DNA from: Methanococcoides methylutens
Lineage (GTDB): Archaea; Halobacteriota; Methanosarcinia; Methanosarcinales; Methanosarcinaceae
Length of the DNA: 64,000 bases
Assembly: GCF_000765475.1 (NCBI RefSeq)
Contig: NZ_JRHO01000014.1
Coordinates: 885,687 to 949,686 of the forward strand
Reading direction: 5' to 3'
Below, piece after piece: positions 46,803 through 55,856 of this stretch; positions within the stretch are counted from its first letter, which is position 1, and each line of letters opens with the position of its first letter. The notes beneath the pieces were generated by a model. It did not search any database. It saw only the letters and a list, made by a program, of their open reading frames with translations, and had not been told where the DNA came from. A program made the translations under genes and the position numbers.

Positions 46803-47178
46803 GTAACACTTTCCGTGGCAAACATTCTTTATTTTTAAATAGATCCAATGTTCTCTTGAAAATTCGATCAATTATTGCTGAATAGATTCGAGTAACAAAT
46901 TTTTGAAGTGTAGTAAAATGAGGCACTTTGGTTAATCCAAGTTTAGTCTGGATAGAACTCATCAATTCAACAAGATCAACAAAATCCCTGTAATCTTCTC
47001 CTAAATATTCCTTAAACAAAACCAACGTCAATAGCTGATGTTGTGTGTATGTTTGTTTGGAATATTTGCAGCTGTAGAGTGGCAGGTGTGAATACCGTGT
47101 TACTTGCAATCCTATATCAATAAAATTTAAGCACTTGTTAGACAAAACACAATCATCCCCTTGTGTTTTTGGTTGCAA
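46798..47178 (-). pseudogene. Broken DDE transposase, N-terminal fragment
   Basis: Only the first 126 residues remain of a transposase of the IS5-like group: YTQHQLLTLVLFKEYLGEDYRDFVDLVELM and KLGLTKVPHFTTLQKFVTRI is the usual N-terminal text, and the frame ends after RTLDLFKNKECLPRK before the first catalytic aspartate. No terminal inverted repeats can be made out. Flanking at about 46742-46802 and 47288-47356 are two diverged copies of a related sequence. The insertion is old and not active. Confidence 0.75.
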
Positions 47179-47287
47179 ACAATCACAGGGGACTTATTCT
47201 TACAAAAAATGCAATGAATCAGTAGGATTTAGAAATAGGATTTCTACAGAGCTGAAAGATCAAAACATTAAACCTTAGCAAAATACC

Positions 47288-47356
47288 AATGCTGCCAATC
47301 CAAATAGTACACACCCAGCTCGATCTTCATTTTCTGGATCAGATCACAACATCACT
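47288..47356. repeat. Diverged repeat copy B beside transposase remnant
   Basis: This is the partner of the segment at 46742-46802 in the same orientation, about 545 bases away. Together they indicate a decayed element or a tandem pair of insertions. No intact gene is present between 47179 and 47538. Confidence 0.35.
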
Positions 47357-47538
47357 TGCAGCTACTCCAAATGTTTTTTCAGTAACTTAACTAAAGCGTC
47401 TGAACATCCTATATTTGAGTGTTGATTTGAAAGGTCCCTGAAGAGAGAAGGGGGTCAGTGGAGAAATATTGGTCCTGAAAAAAGACTAATGCAAGAGTAA
47501 TGCGGAGAGGGGAATCCACACTACCCTTTTAAAATGTG

Positions 47539-47877
47539 TCACTCCGAGAAAGCAAGGTATCCCGGAACTACAAGGTTTGCTACCGGTACGATCATCAGGA
47601 CGCCTATCCATTTTGACCTGCCAAGATTGCCTGCCATTTCACCCCAGATGTACATCAATACAAGGACATTGACGTATGGGATCAGCATACCAAGGAAATA
47701 CCACAGGGACTTCCTTGCGATCCTGCACATGAGTACGACGTTAAGGATAGGTAACCATGCCATCCAGCTATTCTCCGTATTGGTTTTTATTGCAATCATT
47801 TGCAGCGAATAGGAATAGTATACATATAGTCCAAAAACTAACACAATAAAAATTAAAATCAAAGTTTCATCAAACAT
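47539..47877 (-). CDS. Small polytopic membrane protein (DUF5684-like)
   Basis: The 112-residue protein has four hydrophobic helices; the middle MAWLPILNVVLMCRIARKSLWYFLGMLIPYVNVLVLMYIWGEMAGNLGRSKWIGVLMIVPVANL resembles DUF5684, with the recurring pattern of W, P, N and V residues. The function is unknown. It lies between the transposase remnant and the alpha-2-macroglobulin gene, on the latter's strand. Confidence 0.55.
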   Translation of the reverse strand: MFDETLILIFIVLVFGLYVYYSYSLQMIAIKTNTENSWMAWLPILNVVLMCRIARKSLWYFLGMLIPYVNVLVLMYIWGEMAGNLGRSKWIGVLMIVPVANLVVPGYLAFSE

Positions 47878-48219
47878 TTATTATCAGTCCATTACTTATT
47901 TTGCAAACATCTCAAATATGGTCACAAAAATATCACAGATTGTTCTCAAAAATTCAGCTGCTGCAGTACTAATTCCCTTCATTCAATTTCCTCAGCTTCT
48001 TGTGAGTCATAGATGATATTCACAATATAGACGAATCCGTCTATTTTTCGACGCGCTGAATACATGATAACTGTATATAAATTTTAGCTCCAAAATACAA
48101 CGCTTTCAATGTGTCCTCAATAAAAGCAGTAGCACTTGTAATGCTCAAAAAAGAGAAAAGAAAAAGAAAACAGCAGGAAAACAACATAGCCTGCTGCTTT
48201 TTAAAAAATAAGGGAAGGA
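47878..48219. other. Gene-free stretch downstream of the A2M gene
   Basis: No gene is visible. The right end contains a strong hairpin described separately. Repeated A-rich runs near 48145-48170 lie on the plus strand, giving a T-rich tail when read on the minus strand. Confidence 0.4.
48171..48196 (-). terminator. Terminator of the alpha-2-macroglobulin gene
   Basis: CAGCAGG at 48171-48177 pairs with CCTGCTG at 48190-48196. On the minus strand it is followed by T-rich tract (TTTTCTTTTTCTTTTC), so it is a clear terminator 24 bases after the stop codon at 48220. Confidence 0.75.
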
Positions 48220-51200
48220 TCATGTCACATTAATATCCATTCCCTTTGCCTCGGCCTTCACATCCGGGTTGTAGTATGAGTAGGCACTGCTCTCCTGCAC
48301 CATTGCCTTGACCGGGAACATGGCCCTCATCTGCAATGAGAAGTTCATTTCCTCACCGGCCATCATCTCATCGATATAGAGCACGACCTTGCGGCCTGCG
48401 ATCTCATAGCGCGTGATGGTGCCATCCTCCTTGAGCGCTTCAAGGCTTGCAGGTACCGGTGTGAATCCTGTTGGTACCGCAATATCAACTATCATCATAC
48501 CGCTGGACTCGACAACTCCCCGGATACCCGGCATTCCGTTGTACTTCAGGCGTACATCGACGTTCACGATGTCATCCACAACCACATCGGTTGAATCGTA
48601 TTCAACATCCAGCTCGATCTCCTCATGCTCGATGACTTCCGGAAGGATCACATTGAACTTCCTGACAAGCTGGTAGTTGAGCTCTCCGCTTCCCTCCAGA
48701 GTCATGTTGACACTTTCCACACCTTCAGGGACCTCGATGATGTTGACCACATCGTAGTTCTCGGATGTGACCCTGAGGCTCTTGAGCTCCTCACCATCTC
48801 CGGTCACGGTTATGGTAGCATCCACGTCCCTTCCTGCAGTTGCTGCAGCAGTCATCAGTGCCCTGAACGCCATGACGGTATCCTGGGTGCTTGAGAATCC
48901 TCCGTTGGAATTACGCTGTGCTGCGATCCATTTGAGGGATGAGCTTGCTGCAGGGTCATTGACCTCTATCAGGGCAAGGGTTGCATAGGCTGTGGTCTCA
49001 ACGTTCTTGCTTGAAACAGGATAGATGCCATAGCCACCGTATTCGTAAGGTTCCGGAACCACGTCATCATAACCCCAGTACATGCCGTTCTCATCTTCCT
49101 TTGCCATTGCAAGAAGCTTGGTTCTTGCCTCGTCTGCCCTCTCGCTCTCAAGCTTTTCAAGGGCAAGCGTTCCAATTGCAAGAGTGTATGGATCATCCTG
49201 GGCATCGAGGTTTTCTTCCAGATAACTCAGAGCACCGTTCATGACCTCATCAGTGGCATAGCCGTACTCATCCAGTGCAAGGGTGACGTATGCTGTCAGG
49301 GCATAGGTACCACTGAGACCACCCATCATGTCCTGGTGAATAACGAATCCCACGGATTCCCAGGAACCGTCCTCCTTCTGGTGTGAGATGATCCAGTCCG
49401 CTGCTTCACTGAGAATGTTCTCGTCAATGGTGGTAACATCCCTGGCACCGCTGAACTGTGAGAGTACGAACGCTGTAAGCCACAGGCTGCCTTCAGGATC
49501 GCTTTCACCGAATGCGGAGAAGGCACCGTCCGAATGCCTGAAGGTCAGCTCCCTCTGGTAGCCGGTGATTATGTAGGTCTGTGCCTTGGCCTCGATCTCC
49601 GGGTTCTGCTGTCCGGTAGCCTTGAGGTATCTCAGCACTTCCACATCGGTTGAGAACAGCATCATGTTCTGCTCACCACAGCCGTATGGCATGCCCAGAA
49701 GGTCATCCACACCGGTAATGGTCTGTGCCACAATGCTTGGTGTAAAGCTCACCAGCACCTTTTCGGAATCAGGCACGATGTCCACAGGCAGAGTGGTATC
49801 CAGTTCAACGGAACCCTCTTTGAGGATGCCATTGTCCACGATCTCCCTTGTGACACCTTCAGCCTCGACGATGACTGTCTTGCGAACAGCATCGGCCTTC
49901 TCTGTGGTCTGTCCTGTCAGCTCCACCTCCTGGACACCTACTTCCGTGGGCCTGATTGTAAAGCTTGCATGGGTCACACTGTTGGCGTCCACACTGACCT
50001 TTACCACATCCTCGCCCACCAGATCGAACCAGTCCGCACCGGAAAGTGTCAGCTGTACGTCCTGAGGTTTGTCAAGATAGTTGTAGACCTGCACCTGTAC
50101 AGGGAACTCTTCGCCACGAATTACGGCATATGGAAGGTCAGGGTCTATGAAGAAGTCCTGGAAAACTGTCAGGCCTGCTTCGGATATTCCAATACCTTCC
50201 GGACTGGAGGACACTGCATGCAGCCTCCAGGTGGTGATGGAATCCGGTGCGTTCAGGTCAAGGGAAGCCAGTCCGCTCTCATCCGTCATGATATCAGGCA
50301 TCCAGATCCATGTTTCAGGGAAGAACTGCCTTACCCTTTCCGGCTCTGCAAGTGGAGTTCCTGCACCTGAATCAGTTGGCTCCATAGGGGCTGCTGCAGG
50401 TTCTTCCATCATAACTTCTTCCTCAACCATTTCCATGTCATCCATTGCGAACATGCGGTCGACAAAGCCGCCGTCTTCCACTTCGGCCTGACCTTTAGGA
50501 ACATCAAGTCCGCCGGATGCCAGGACTATCAGTCCTGCATCATCAATCACATCACCTGCGGTCTCTTGATACCAGTAATAATTTGGATGAGCCTCTACCT
50601 GTGGCTCCATGAACCTGATCTCAAGCTCATCGAAGACCTGCTTCAGGTTGAGCCTGCCCTCGCTCAGTGCATAGACCGATTCATCGACTATGGAAAGGCC
50701 GATCATGGACTGAGTACCTGCATCCAGTTCCACTGAGACATTATCTCCGGGAGCTACCGTGTCCTTATCGAATCCCGATGACAGGTCCACTTGAGTGCTG
50801 AACTGCACATCGAATGGCAGGCTGTCGGCGGAAACCTCACTGTTCGGATTAATCATGTAGGCGACCACTTTTGCAGTGGGGCTCATCTGCGGTGTTACCG
50901 GGATGCTGATCTGTGGTTCATCGCTGGTAGCAGAATATACGGTCCTGCCGTTTGCGAACACATCATAGAACACCGTTCCCTTGTTGGTGGAATATACCTT
51001 GAAGACGATGTTCTCTCCAACCTCAGGTGTGCCCTCACTCACCTGGCTCAGGTGAAGGAAGCTCGCACTCGGGGAGTATACGGAATTCAGATGATCGGAA
51101 ACGTCGACGCCTTCCGAGCTGGCAGAGATGTCCACCTCAAGAGTATCCTCAGGTACTTCCAGTGCCACAAGAGCAACACCGTTCTCAGTGCTGACAATCT

Positions 51201-52431
51201 GCTTCTGCTCGTCCCGGTCATAGTTATCATCAAGGAAGCTCACAACAAGACTTACGTCCTTCTCCAGTGGTTCTCCTCCGGGGTCCTTTGTGACTATCAG
51301 GACCTGAAGCGGCATACCCGGCTTGATGGAATCGGACTCAGGTATCATCTGGAGAACAAGCTCTTCCTGCGCGATGGTAAGCAGTTCAGTGGTTTCCTCG
51401 CTATGCCCACCGGTGTCTGTTACGGTAACATTGAGCATAACACTGCCCTGTCCACCGGAACCAAAGGTACCTGCAACATACTCTGTGGGTGGAAGCTCGA
51501 ACTCCACAGAGCCTTCCTCAAGTGAGCCGCTGAAGGTAGCATACTCCTCCCACACACCCACATACTTCATGGCCTCGATCTCGACGTCACCTTCGACATC
51601 CTTTCCAAAGAAGTACTGTGCAGAGACCGTTCCTGTGATGGGGTCATCCACAAGGAACCAGCTCTTCTCGGTTGAAGCTTCCACATCGAACTTCGGAAGC
51701 ACATATTTCTCCACCCTGATGTCCACCTGTGACATGGATGAGCCTGAAGTTGCCTTTATTTTCCAGGTACCAAGGTTCAGCTCGGAGGCCAGCGGCAGGT
51801 CAAAATAGGCAACACCGTACTCGTTGGTGGTAAGATCATCCTTGAAGACCTTCACTCCCTTGGCATCCGATATCTCCACGGTGGTGTTCTGGACAACAGG
51901 AACAAGGTTGTTGTTCAAAGAAAGAAGCCTCACATGGATGGTCTGCCCGGGCTTGTAGATCGGCTTATCGGTCTCTATGAAGATAGGATTATTCTGCACG
52001 ACCTTTATGGTCGTCTCAAAGCCGGATTCCGCACCCACCGGAGTTGCAGTAAGCGTGTAACTGCCTTCCTCGACCTCCGGGACATCGAACTTCGCAACCG
52101 AGTTACCGGAATCTGATGTAGCGGCCTTTACCAGCGGGACCACCTCACCTGAAGCACTGGTAAGCGTGTACTCAACACAACGGCTCACAGGAGCATCACC
52201 AAGGAAGGACGACATGGTGACAGAGGTCTCCCCACCCGAGAAGAATGCCTTCGGGACAAGTATCAGGTACTCATCCTCTGAGGAATAGGTACCTCCTTCT
52301 TCACAGGACAAAGCCTCGTTGGCTGGTGGATAATCCACATCCTCATCCTGGCCTATACAGCCTGCCATCACAATACATGACAGCAGGAACAATACGATGA
52401 ACGATTTTTGCACAATTGCTACAGATCTCAT
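48220..52431 (-). CDS. Alpha-2-macroglobulin family lipoprotein with complement-type thioester
   Basis: The 1403-residue protein has a lipobox (CIVMAGC, cysteine at residue 25), so it is anchored outside the membrane. Macroglobulin repeats follow, including IFIETDKPIYKPGQTIHVRLL near 152, an acidic methionine-rich segment at about 665-695 (MVEEEVMMEEPAAAPMEP) in the bait position, and FFPETWIWMPDI with PDSITTWRLHAVSSSPEGIGISE, the eukaryotic-type text. The thioester motif is GCGEQ with Cys918 and Gln921. His1032 within VIHQDMMGG, 114 residues later, matches the catalytic histidine context of complement C3. The terpenoid-like helical domain continues to about 1170, then a receptor-like beta domain. 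Expected role: covalent trapping of proteases or other targets at the surface. Confidence 0.9.
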   Translation of the reverse strand: MRSVAIVQKSFIVLFLLSCIVMAGCIGQDEDVDYPPANEALSCEEGGTYSSEDEYLILVPKAFFSGGETSVTMSSFLGDAPVSRCVEYTLTSASGEVVPLVKAATSDSGNSVAKFDVPEVEEGSYTLTATPVGAESGFETTIKVVQNNPIFIETDKPIYKPGQTIHVRLLSLNNNLVPVVQNTTVEISDAKGVKVFKDDLTTNEYGVAYFDLPLASELNLGTWKIKATSGSSMSQVDIRVEKYVLPKFDVEASTEKSWFLVDDPITGTVSAQYFFGKDVEGDVEIEAMKYVGVWEEYATFSGSLEEGSVEFELPPTEYVAGTFGSGGQGSVMLNVTVTDTGGHSEETTELLTIAQEELVLQMIPESDSIKPGMPLQVLIVTKDPGGEPLEKDVSLVVSFLDDNYDRDEQKQIVSTENGVALVALEVPEDTLEVDISASSEGVDVSDHLNSVYSPSASFLHLSQVSEGTPEVGENIVFKVYSTNKGTVFYDVFANGRTVYSATSDEPQISIPVTPQMSPTAKVVAYMINPNSEVSADSLPFDVQFSTQVDLSSGFDKDTVAPGDNVSVELDAGTQSMIGLSIVDESVYALSEGRLNLKQVFDELEIRFMEPQVEAHPNYYWYQETAGDVIDDAGLIVLASGGLDVPKGQAEVEDGGFVDRMFAMDDMEMVEEEVMMEEPAAAPMEPTDSGAGTPLAEPERVRQFFPETWIWMPDIMTDESGLASLDLNAPDSITTWRLHAVSSSPEGIGISEAGLTVFQDFFIDPDLPYAVIRGEEFPVQVQVYNYLDKPQDVQLTLSGADWFDLVGEDVVKVSVDANSVTHASFTIRPTEVGVQEVELTGQTTEKADAVRKTVIVEAEGVTREIVDNGILKEGSVELDTTLPVDIVPDSEKVLVSFTPSIVAQTITGVDDLLGMPYGCGEQNMMLFSTDVEVLRYLKATGQQNPEIEAKAQTYIITGYQRELTFRHSDGAFSAFGESDPEGSLWLTAFVLSQFSGARDVTTIDENILSEAADWIISHQKEDGSWESVGFVIHQDMMGGLSGTYALTAYVTLALDEYGYATDEVMNGALSYLEENLDAQDDPYTLAIGTLALEKLESERADEARTKLLAMAKEDENGMYWGYDDVVPEPYEYGGYGIYPVSSKNVETTAYATLALIEVNDPAASSSLKWIAAQRNSNGGFSSTQDTVMAFRALMTAAATAGRDVDATITVTGDGEELKSLRVTSENYDVVNIIEVPEGVESVNMTLEGSGELNYQLVRKFNVILPEVIEHEEIELDVEYDSTDVVVDDIVNVDVRLKYNGMPGIRGVVESSGMMIVDIAVPTGFTPVPASLEALKEDGTITRYEIAGRKVVLYIDEMMAGEEMNFSLQMRAMFPVKAMVQESSAYSYYNPDVKAEAKGMDINVT

Positions 52432-52505
52432 TTTAGCACTCCCGTAAATTCGATTATTATTATCTAAAGAGAAAATTGGAGCCTATACGGTATATACTTA
52501 GCTTA

Positions 52506-52527
52506 AACTTCGAAACTGTTCGAAGTT
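52506..52527. promoter_or_regulatory. Perfect inverted repeat upstream of the A2M gene
   Basis: AACTTCGAA at 52506-52514 and TTCGAAGTT at 52519-52527 form a nine-base perfect inverted repeat with a four-base spacer. It lies about 75 to 96 bases upstream of the A2M start, in the region expected to hold its promoter, and may be a regulator site or hairpin. Confidence 0.4.
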
Positions 52528-52699
52528 ATAGGAGAGATGAATAGGGGAGAGGGGAAGCAATCGTATTCTCTCGTCCCTCGATCGCAATGTCGAGTACCAA
52601 GCGGATATTCGTAGAAATGGTAATTCCTGGAAGGGTACCCTGACGGTGCATTTTGCGAAGAAGTACTGGTGGATTTTTTTTGGCAAATGTCCTCCTACC

Positions 52700-53041
52700 T
52701 CATTTCTTTTTCAAAGACTCTATATATGCCTGCTTTCTTTCCTTCTTGCCAAACTTAAAACATACGCACTCGTCATCAAATCGATTTCGGAGTATGTTCA
52801 ACCGTTCTTGTAATTTGTTGATGTCTTCTTTTCCGTACAGTTTGTATTCTTCAATCAGTCTCAATTGATCAACTAGGTGCACATAAGTGTCCAACACTTT
52901 GTTTGAACATGTACTAATTTGGCACTCGAAGTCTTTAAAGAGCCAATCTTCGAATTCTTCAAATGTCATGGTCTCGGTTCTGGATCTTAATATGGAATCC
53001 ACGTATTCTTCTGTTGTCATACCATTACATTCTGTTTTCAC
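52700..53041 (-). CDS. Hypothetical acidic helical protein
   Basis: The 113-residue protein begins MKTECNGMTTEEYVDSILRSR and is mostly helical and charged (EFEDWLFKDFECQISTCSNKVLDTYVHLVDQLRLIEEYKLYGKEDI), with a basic end (KKERKQAYIESLKKK). GTG 53041 or ATG 53020 is the start; no clear ribosome binding site is visible. Its codon use is more AT-rich than neighbouring core genes. I do not recognise a family. It is divergent from the membrane protein at 53132. Confidence 0.5.
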   Translation of the reverse strand: MKTECNGMTTEEYVDSILRSRTETMTFEEFEDWLFKDFECQISTCSNKVLDTYVHLVDQLRLIEEYKLYGKEDINKLQERLNILRNRFDDECVCFKFGKKERKQAYIESLKKK

Positions 53042-53131
53042 TTTGATAAATAGTTTTTAGGGCTGAAACTATTGCATGCAAGTTAAATATTTATACCAAG
53101 TCGATTTTTATTAACTGTTTACTTTTTACAG

Positions 53132-53977
53132 GTGTTTGATTTGGAGCTTTTGGGGCTGGAACCTAGTGATTTAATTTATCCTTTGGCAGCGATTGCTACA
53201 TTGCTAATAAAAAATGTGTACCTTGGTATATGGCACGAGCGTAAAGTCAAAAAAGAACGACGTGAATTGTGGATTGATACATTATGTGTCGATGAAACAA
53301 TTGCTACATGTCTAGAAGATTTCGAGAATTTGATGCGTTCTCACGGCAAAGGTTCATCTCTTGTCAAATGGATTGCAGTAATCGCTGGGTTCGTGATTCC
53401 AATCTTGATTATTAAGCCTCCGAGTGTATCAATGGACGAAGTCCTCACTTTACTTACTATCAATTGGTATTTGCTTGTGCCAGCAATTTTGCTAATGTTT
53501 TTCACAAATTCATTAGTATTATACGACCGTAATCTCATTCGAAATTCGAAATATGTTGCAACTGGATATCATAGTCTATATCAGTTTGCATTCGCTAGCA
53601 ATGTGTTTATTTTTTGGTTAGGTGTATTAATTATAGTAGAGTTCCCTCAAGAATTTATCATCGATACTGAATTGCATATATCTTTCCTTGCATCTTACTT
53701 GTTTCTTATATTCAGTTATCTTCTTTCCAAAAGCAGTTTGAATTATTATGGACAACATTTAGCCGGTCAACTGAATTATAAATATGTTGACGATTACCCT
53801 GCAATCACAATTAAAACCAAAGAGAACAGGCTCCACGGTGTGATACAGGACATATTTGATGAAGACTTAGTATTTTTGTCGACGGGAACTTGCCATGAAG
53901 TTGTCGAATGGGAAAATGTGTCAATTCTGAGAATACATGAGAAGAATTGGATTGATACAACCCTATCTGATTTTTGA
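53132..53977 (+). CDS. Hypothetical membrane protein with four helices
   Basis: The 281-residue protein has about five hydrophobic stretches: LIYPLAAIATLLIKNVYL, WIAVIAGFVIPILII, WYLLVPAILLMFFTNSLVL, VFIFWLGVLIIVEF and FLASYLFLIFSYLL, with a soluble C-terminus (KENRLHGVIQDIFDEDLVFLSTGTCHEVVEWENVSILRI) that could be an LSm- or PRC-like beta domain. TATA-like AATATTTATACC near 53085-53096 puts transcription about 53118, so the GTG start at 53132 has almost no leader. No family is recognised. Its AT-rich composition resembles its divergent neighbour. Confidence 0.55.
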   Translation: MFDLELLGLEPSDLIYPLAAIATLLIKNVYLGIWHERKVKKERRELWIDTLCVDETIATCLEDFENLMRSHGKGSSLVKWIAVIAGFVIPILIIKPPSVSMDEVLTLLTINWYLLVPAILLMFFTNSLVLYDRNLIRNSKYVATGYHSLYQFAFASNVFIFWLGVLIIVEFPQEFIIDTELHISFLASYLFLIFSYLLSKSSLNYYGQHLAGQLNYKYVDDYPAITIKTKENRLHGVIQDIFDEDLVFLSTGTCHEVVEWENVSILRIHEKNWIDTTLSDF

Positions 53978-54168
53978 AATCTTGTATCATCAGAGAATAA
54001 TTCCTGAACTCTTATTTTGTTTTATTATTTTTTAAACAAGTATTTAAACCCTGTCTCAATTCGATATTGGTATCGATTCTTGCTTCACAGCCCTTCCACA
54101 TGGCTATATCATGCAGAAGGTGATGTCCGCTACGACTACGAGCGTGTAGCGTGGTTCAAAAAGAAAGC

Positions 54169-54726
54169 TCAGTCCAGCAGATGCACACCTGCTGACTTTG
54201 CCTCCTCCAGAAGTTTAGTATCTTTCACAACGTCGCGTGGAAGATCAAATCCTGCGACGACCAGCCCATCCTTGATCTCCATTCCGAAGAAGGTCTTCAG
54301 GGTTTCAGCGAACTCATCGGTCACACTCTCATAGGATGACTTATCAGGATCTCCCTGGGACCTTACGATCATAGCCTTCTTTTCTTTAGGGATCCTCGGG
54401 TTCAAATCAGCATCAACAAGTGCATAACAGCGGTCAAGGAAAAGCCTCATCTGGCCTGAGAACTGCAGGAAATAGATCGGGGCACCGAAGACGAAACCAT
54501 CTGCTTCCTCTATCTTGGTGTAGACCCCTGTCATTTCATCCTTGAGCTTGCATTCCGGCATCACATTACAGAAACCACATCCCTGACAGCCCTTGAAGTT
54601 CAGGTCATTGATGTAGATCGTTTCCGTCTCAGCGCCGCTCTCTGCAACGCCTTCAAGCACTTTCTGTACTACCGTGTCCGTGGTCCCGTTCTTACGGGGA
54701 CTTCCTATAATACCCAATACTTTCAT
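54169..54726 (-). CDS. isf: Iron-sulfur flavoprotein (NADPH-dependent FMN reductase family)
   Basis: The 185-residue protein has a flavodoxin-like fold, starting MKVLGIIGSPRKNGTTD with the FMN phosphate loop, followed by the compact cysteine motif C47-X2-C50-X2-C53-X5-C59 that binds a [4Fe-4S] cluster in Isf. GFVFGAPIYFLQFSGQMRLFLDRCY gives the FMN ring site. Isf-type proteins transfer electrons and reduce oxygen or peroxide in methanogens. It is a single gene. Confidence 0.9.
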   Translation of the reverse strand: MKVLGIIGSPRKNGTTDTVVQKVLEGVAESGAETETIYINDLNFKGCQGCGFCNVMPECKLKDEMTGVYTKIEEADGFVFGAPIYFLQFSGQMRLFLDRCYALVDADLNPRIPKEKKAMIVRSQGDPDKSSYESVTDEFAETLKTFFGMEIKDGLVVAGFDLPRDVVKDTKLLEEAKSAGVHLLD

Positions 54727-54828
54727 GATTCCACATCCTGAGATAATAATACATATGTAGATTTTTTATGCATAAAGTTATCTAAGGATTTCAGCATCTA
54801 TTTCACAGGACGCAAAAGTGAGAACAAA

Positions 54829-55020
54829 ATGACAGACGAAAAGCACAGGGGCCAAAAGCAGAAAGAGAAGCAAGATCAAGAGCTGCTTGATGATGAAGAT
54901 CTCGATGAACTCATGGTAAAGACAGCACGATCACAGATCCGATCGGACTACAGGCGCAGCCTCGGATGCGAGAACTCCCGAAGGTGCATGGACCTGAAGA
55001 AAACAAAAAAAGATGAATGA
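54829..55020 (+). CDS. Small highly charged protein
   Basis: The 63-residue hydrophilic product (MTDEKHRGQKQKEKQDQELLDDEDLDELMV and onward) has a helix of alternating charges and two cysteines near the end (LGCENSRRC). It is divergent from isf and convergent with the ABC-2 permease. No family is recognised, and expression rests on the start context only. Confidence 0.4.
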   Translation: MTDEKHRGQKQKEKQDQELLDDEDLDELMVKTARSQIRSDYRRSLGCENSRRCMDLKKTKKDE

Positions 55021-55058
55021 ACCTGCTCATTCTATCTCAAAATAGAAAAAACCGGTTT

Positions 55059-55850
55059 TCAGACAACCAGTCTTTTCTTCATCATATTGACCGAGACCAC
55101 GAAACCTATTGCACAGACAACTATTATCCACAGGAGATTTCCCAGCAGGAACCATCCCGGTGCTCCAAAGGTCAGTGCCCTTATTATGATCACAACGTGG
55201 GTCAGTGGCAATATTGCCAGTGCGATGTACTGGATGATCTCAGGCAGTACGTTCAGGGGGAAGAACGTTCCACTGAAGAGGAACATCGGCGTAATGAAAA
55301 GCAGTATGGGATAATTGATGGACATTATGTTCGGGGTGACCGCTGCAATGGTCATTCCAAGGCATGCGAAGAGCAGGCCCGCAAGGAAAGCGAACGGTAT
55401 GACCAGCAGTGAATGTGGAAAACTGATGAGCCCGAACAATGCAATCACAGGAAGCATCAAAGTTGCACTTATCGTGCTTCGGGTAGCTCCCCAAAGAAGT
55501 TCTCCGATTATAACGTCCTCGATGCTCAAAGGTGTTGCAATGATGGAATCGAAGGTCTTCTGGTAATACATCCTCACATAGGACCCATAGCTGCATTCGA
55601 AGAAAGCACCATACATCACAGAAACAGAGATCAACGCCGGAGCTATGAACTTCGCATAGGGCACACCGTCTATCTCCTCTATGAACAGCCCAAGCCCGAA
55701 CCCCATGGCAAACAGGTAGAGCAGAGGCTCAATGAACGGCGGCAAAAAATTGAGCTTGACGTTCTTCATGAAAACGTCCTTGTTACGTCGCCAGACCTTG
55801 ATCGCACCCGGTGTCAACTCCGGGATCTTGAAATACATACCTATGTCCAT
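55059..55850 (-). CDS. ABC-2 type transporter permease
   Basis: The 263-residue protein has six membrane helices of the ABC-2 class: an N-terminal NVKLNFLPPFIEPLLYLFAMGFGLGLFIEEIDG, then SYGSYVRMYYQKTFDSIIATPLSIEDVIIGELLWGATRS with the conserved coupling helix, and SGTFFPLNVLPEIIQYIALAILPLTHVVIIIRAL near residue 200. Exporters of this kind carry drugs, polysaccharides or lipids. It starts six bases after the ATPase stop, so both belong to one transporter. Confidence 0.88.
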   Translation of the reverse strand: MDIGMYFKIPELTPGAIKVWRRNKDVFMKNVKLNFLPPFIEPLLYLFAMGFGLGLFIEEIDGVPYAKFIAPALISVSVMYGAFFECSYGSYVRMYYQKTFDSIIATPLSIEDVIIGELLWGATRSTISATLMLPVIALFGLISFPHSLLVIPFAFLAGLLFACLGMTIAAVTPNIMSINYPILLFITPMFLFSGTFFPLNVLPEIIQYIALAILPLTHVVIIIRALTFGAPGWFLLGNLLWIIVVCAIGFVVSVNMMKKRLVV

Positions 55851-55856
55851 CCAATC

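Noticed and set aside
47179-47538. Additional small genes between the transposase remnant and the DUF5684-like gene
   Set aside because: No frame with a plausible start, ribosome binding site and family pattern; only the diverged repeat copy is visible.
50791-51525. 244-codon open frame on the plus strand inside the alpha-2-macroglobulin gene
   Set aside because: It is antisense to the 1403-residue protein, whose homology covers the same bases, and has no family motif or ribosome binding site.
54017-54168. Frame across 54017-54334 with segment HAEGDVRYDYERVAWFKKKA
   Set aside because: It runs antisense into isf and has no recognisable family; a decayed gene cannot be ruled out but not supported.
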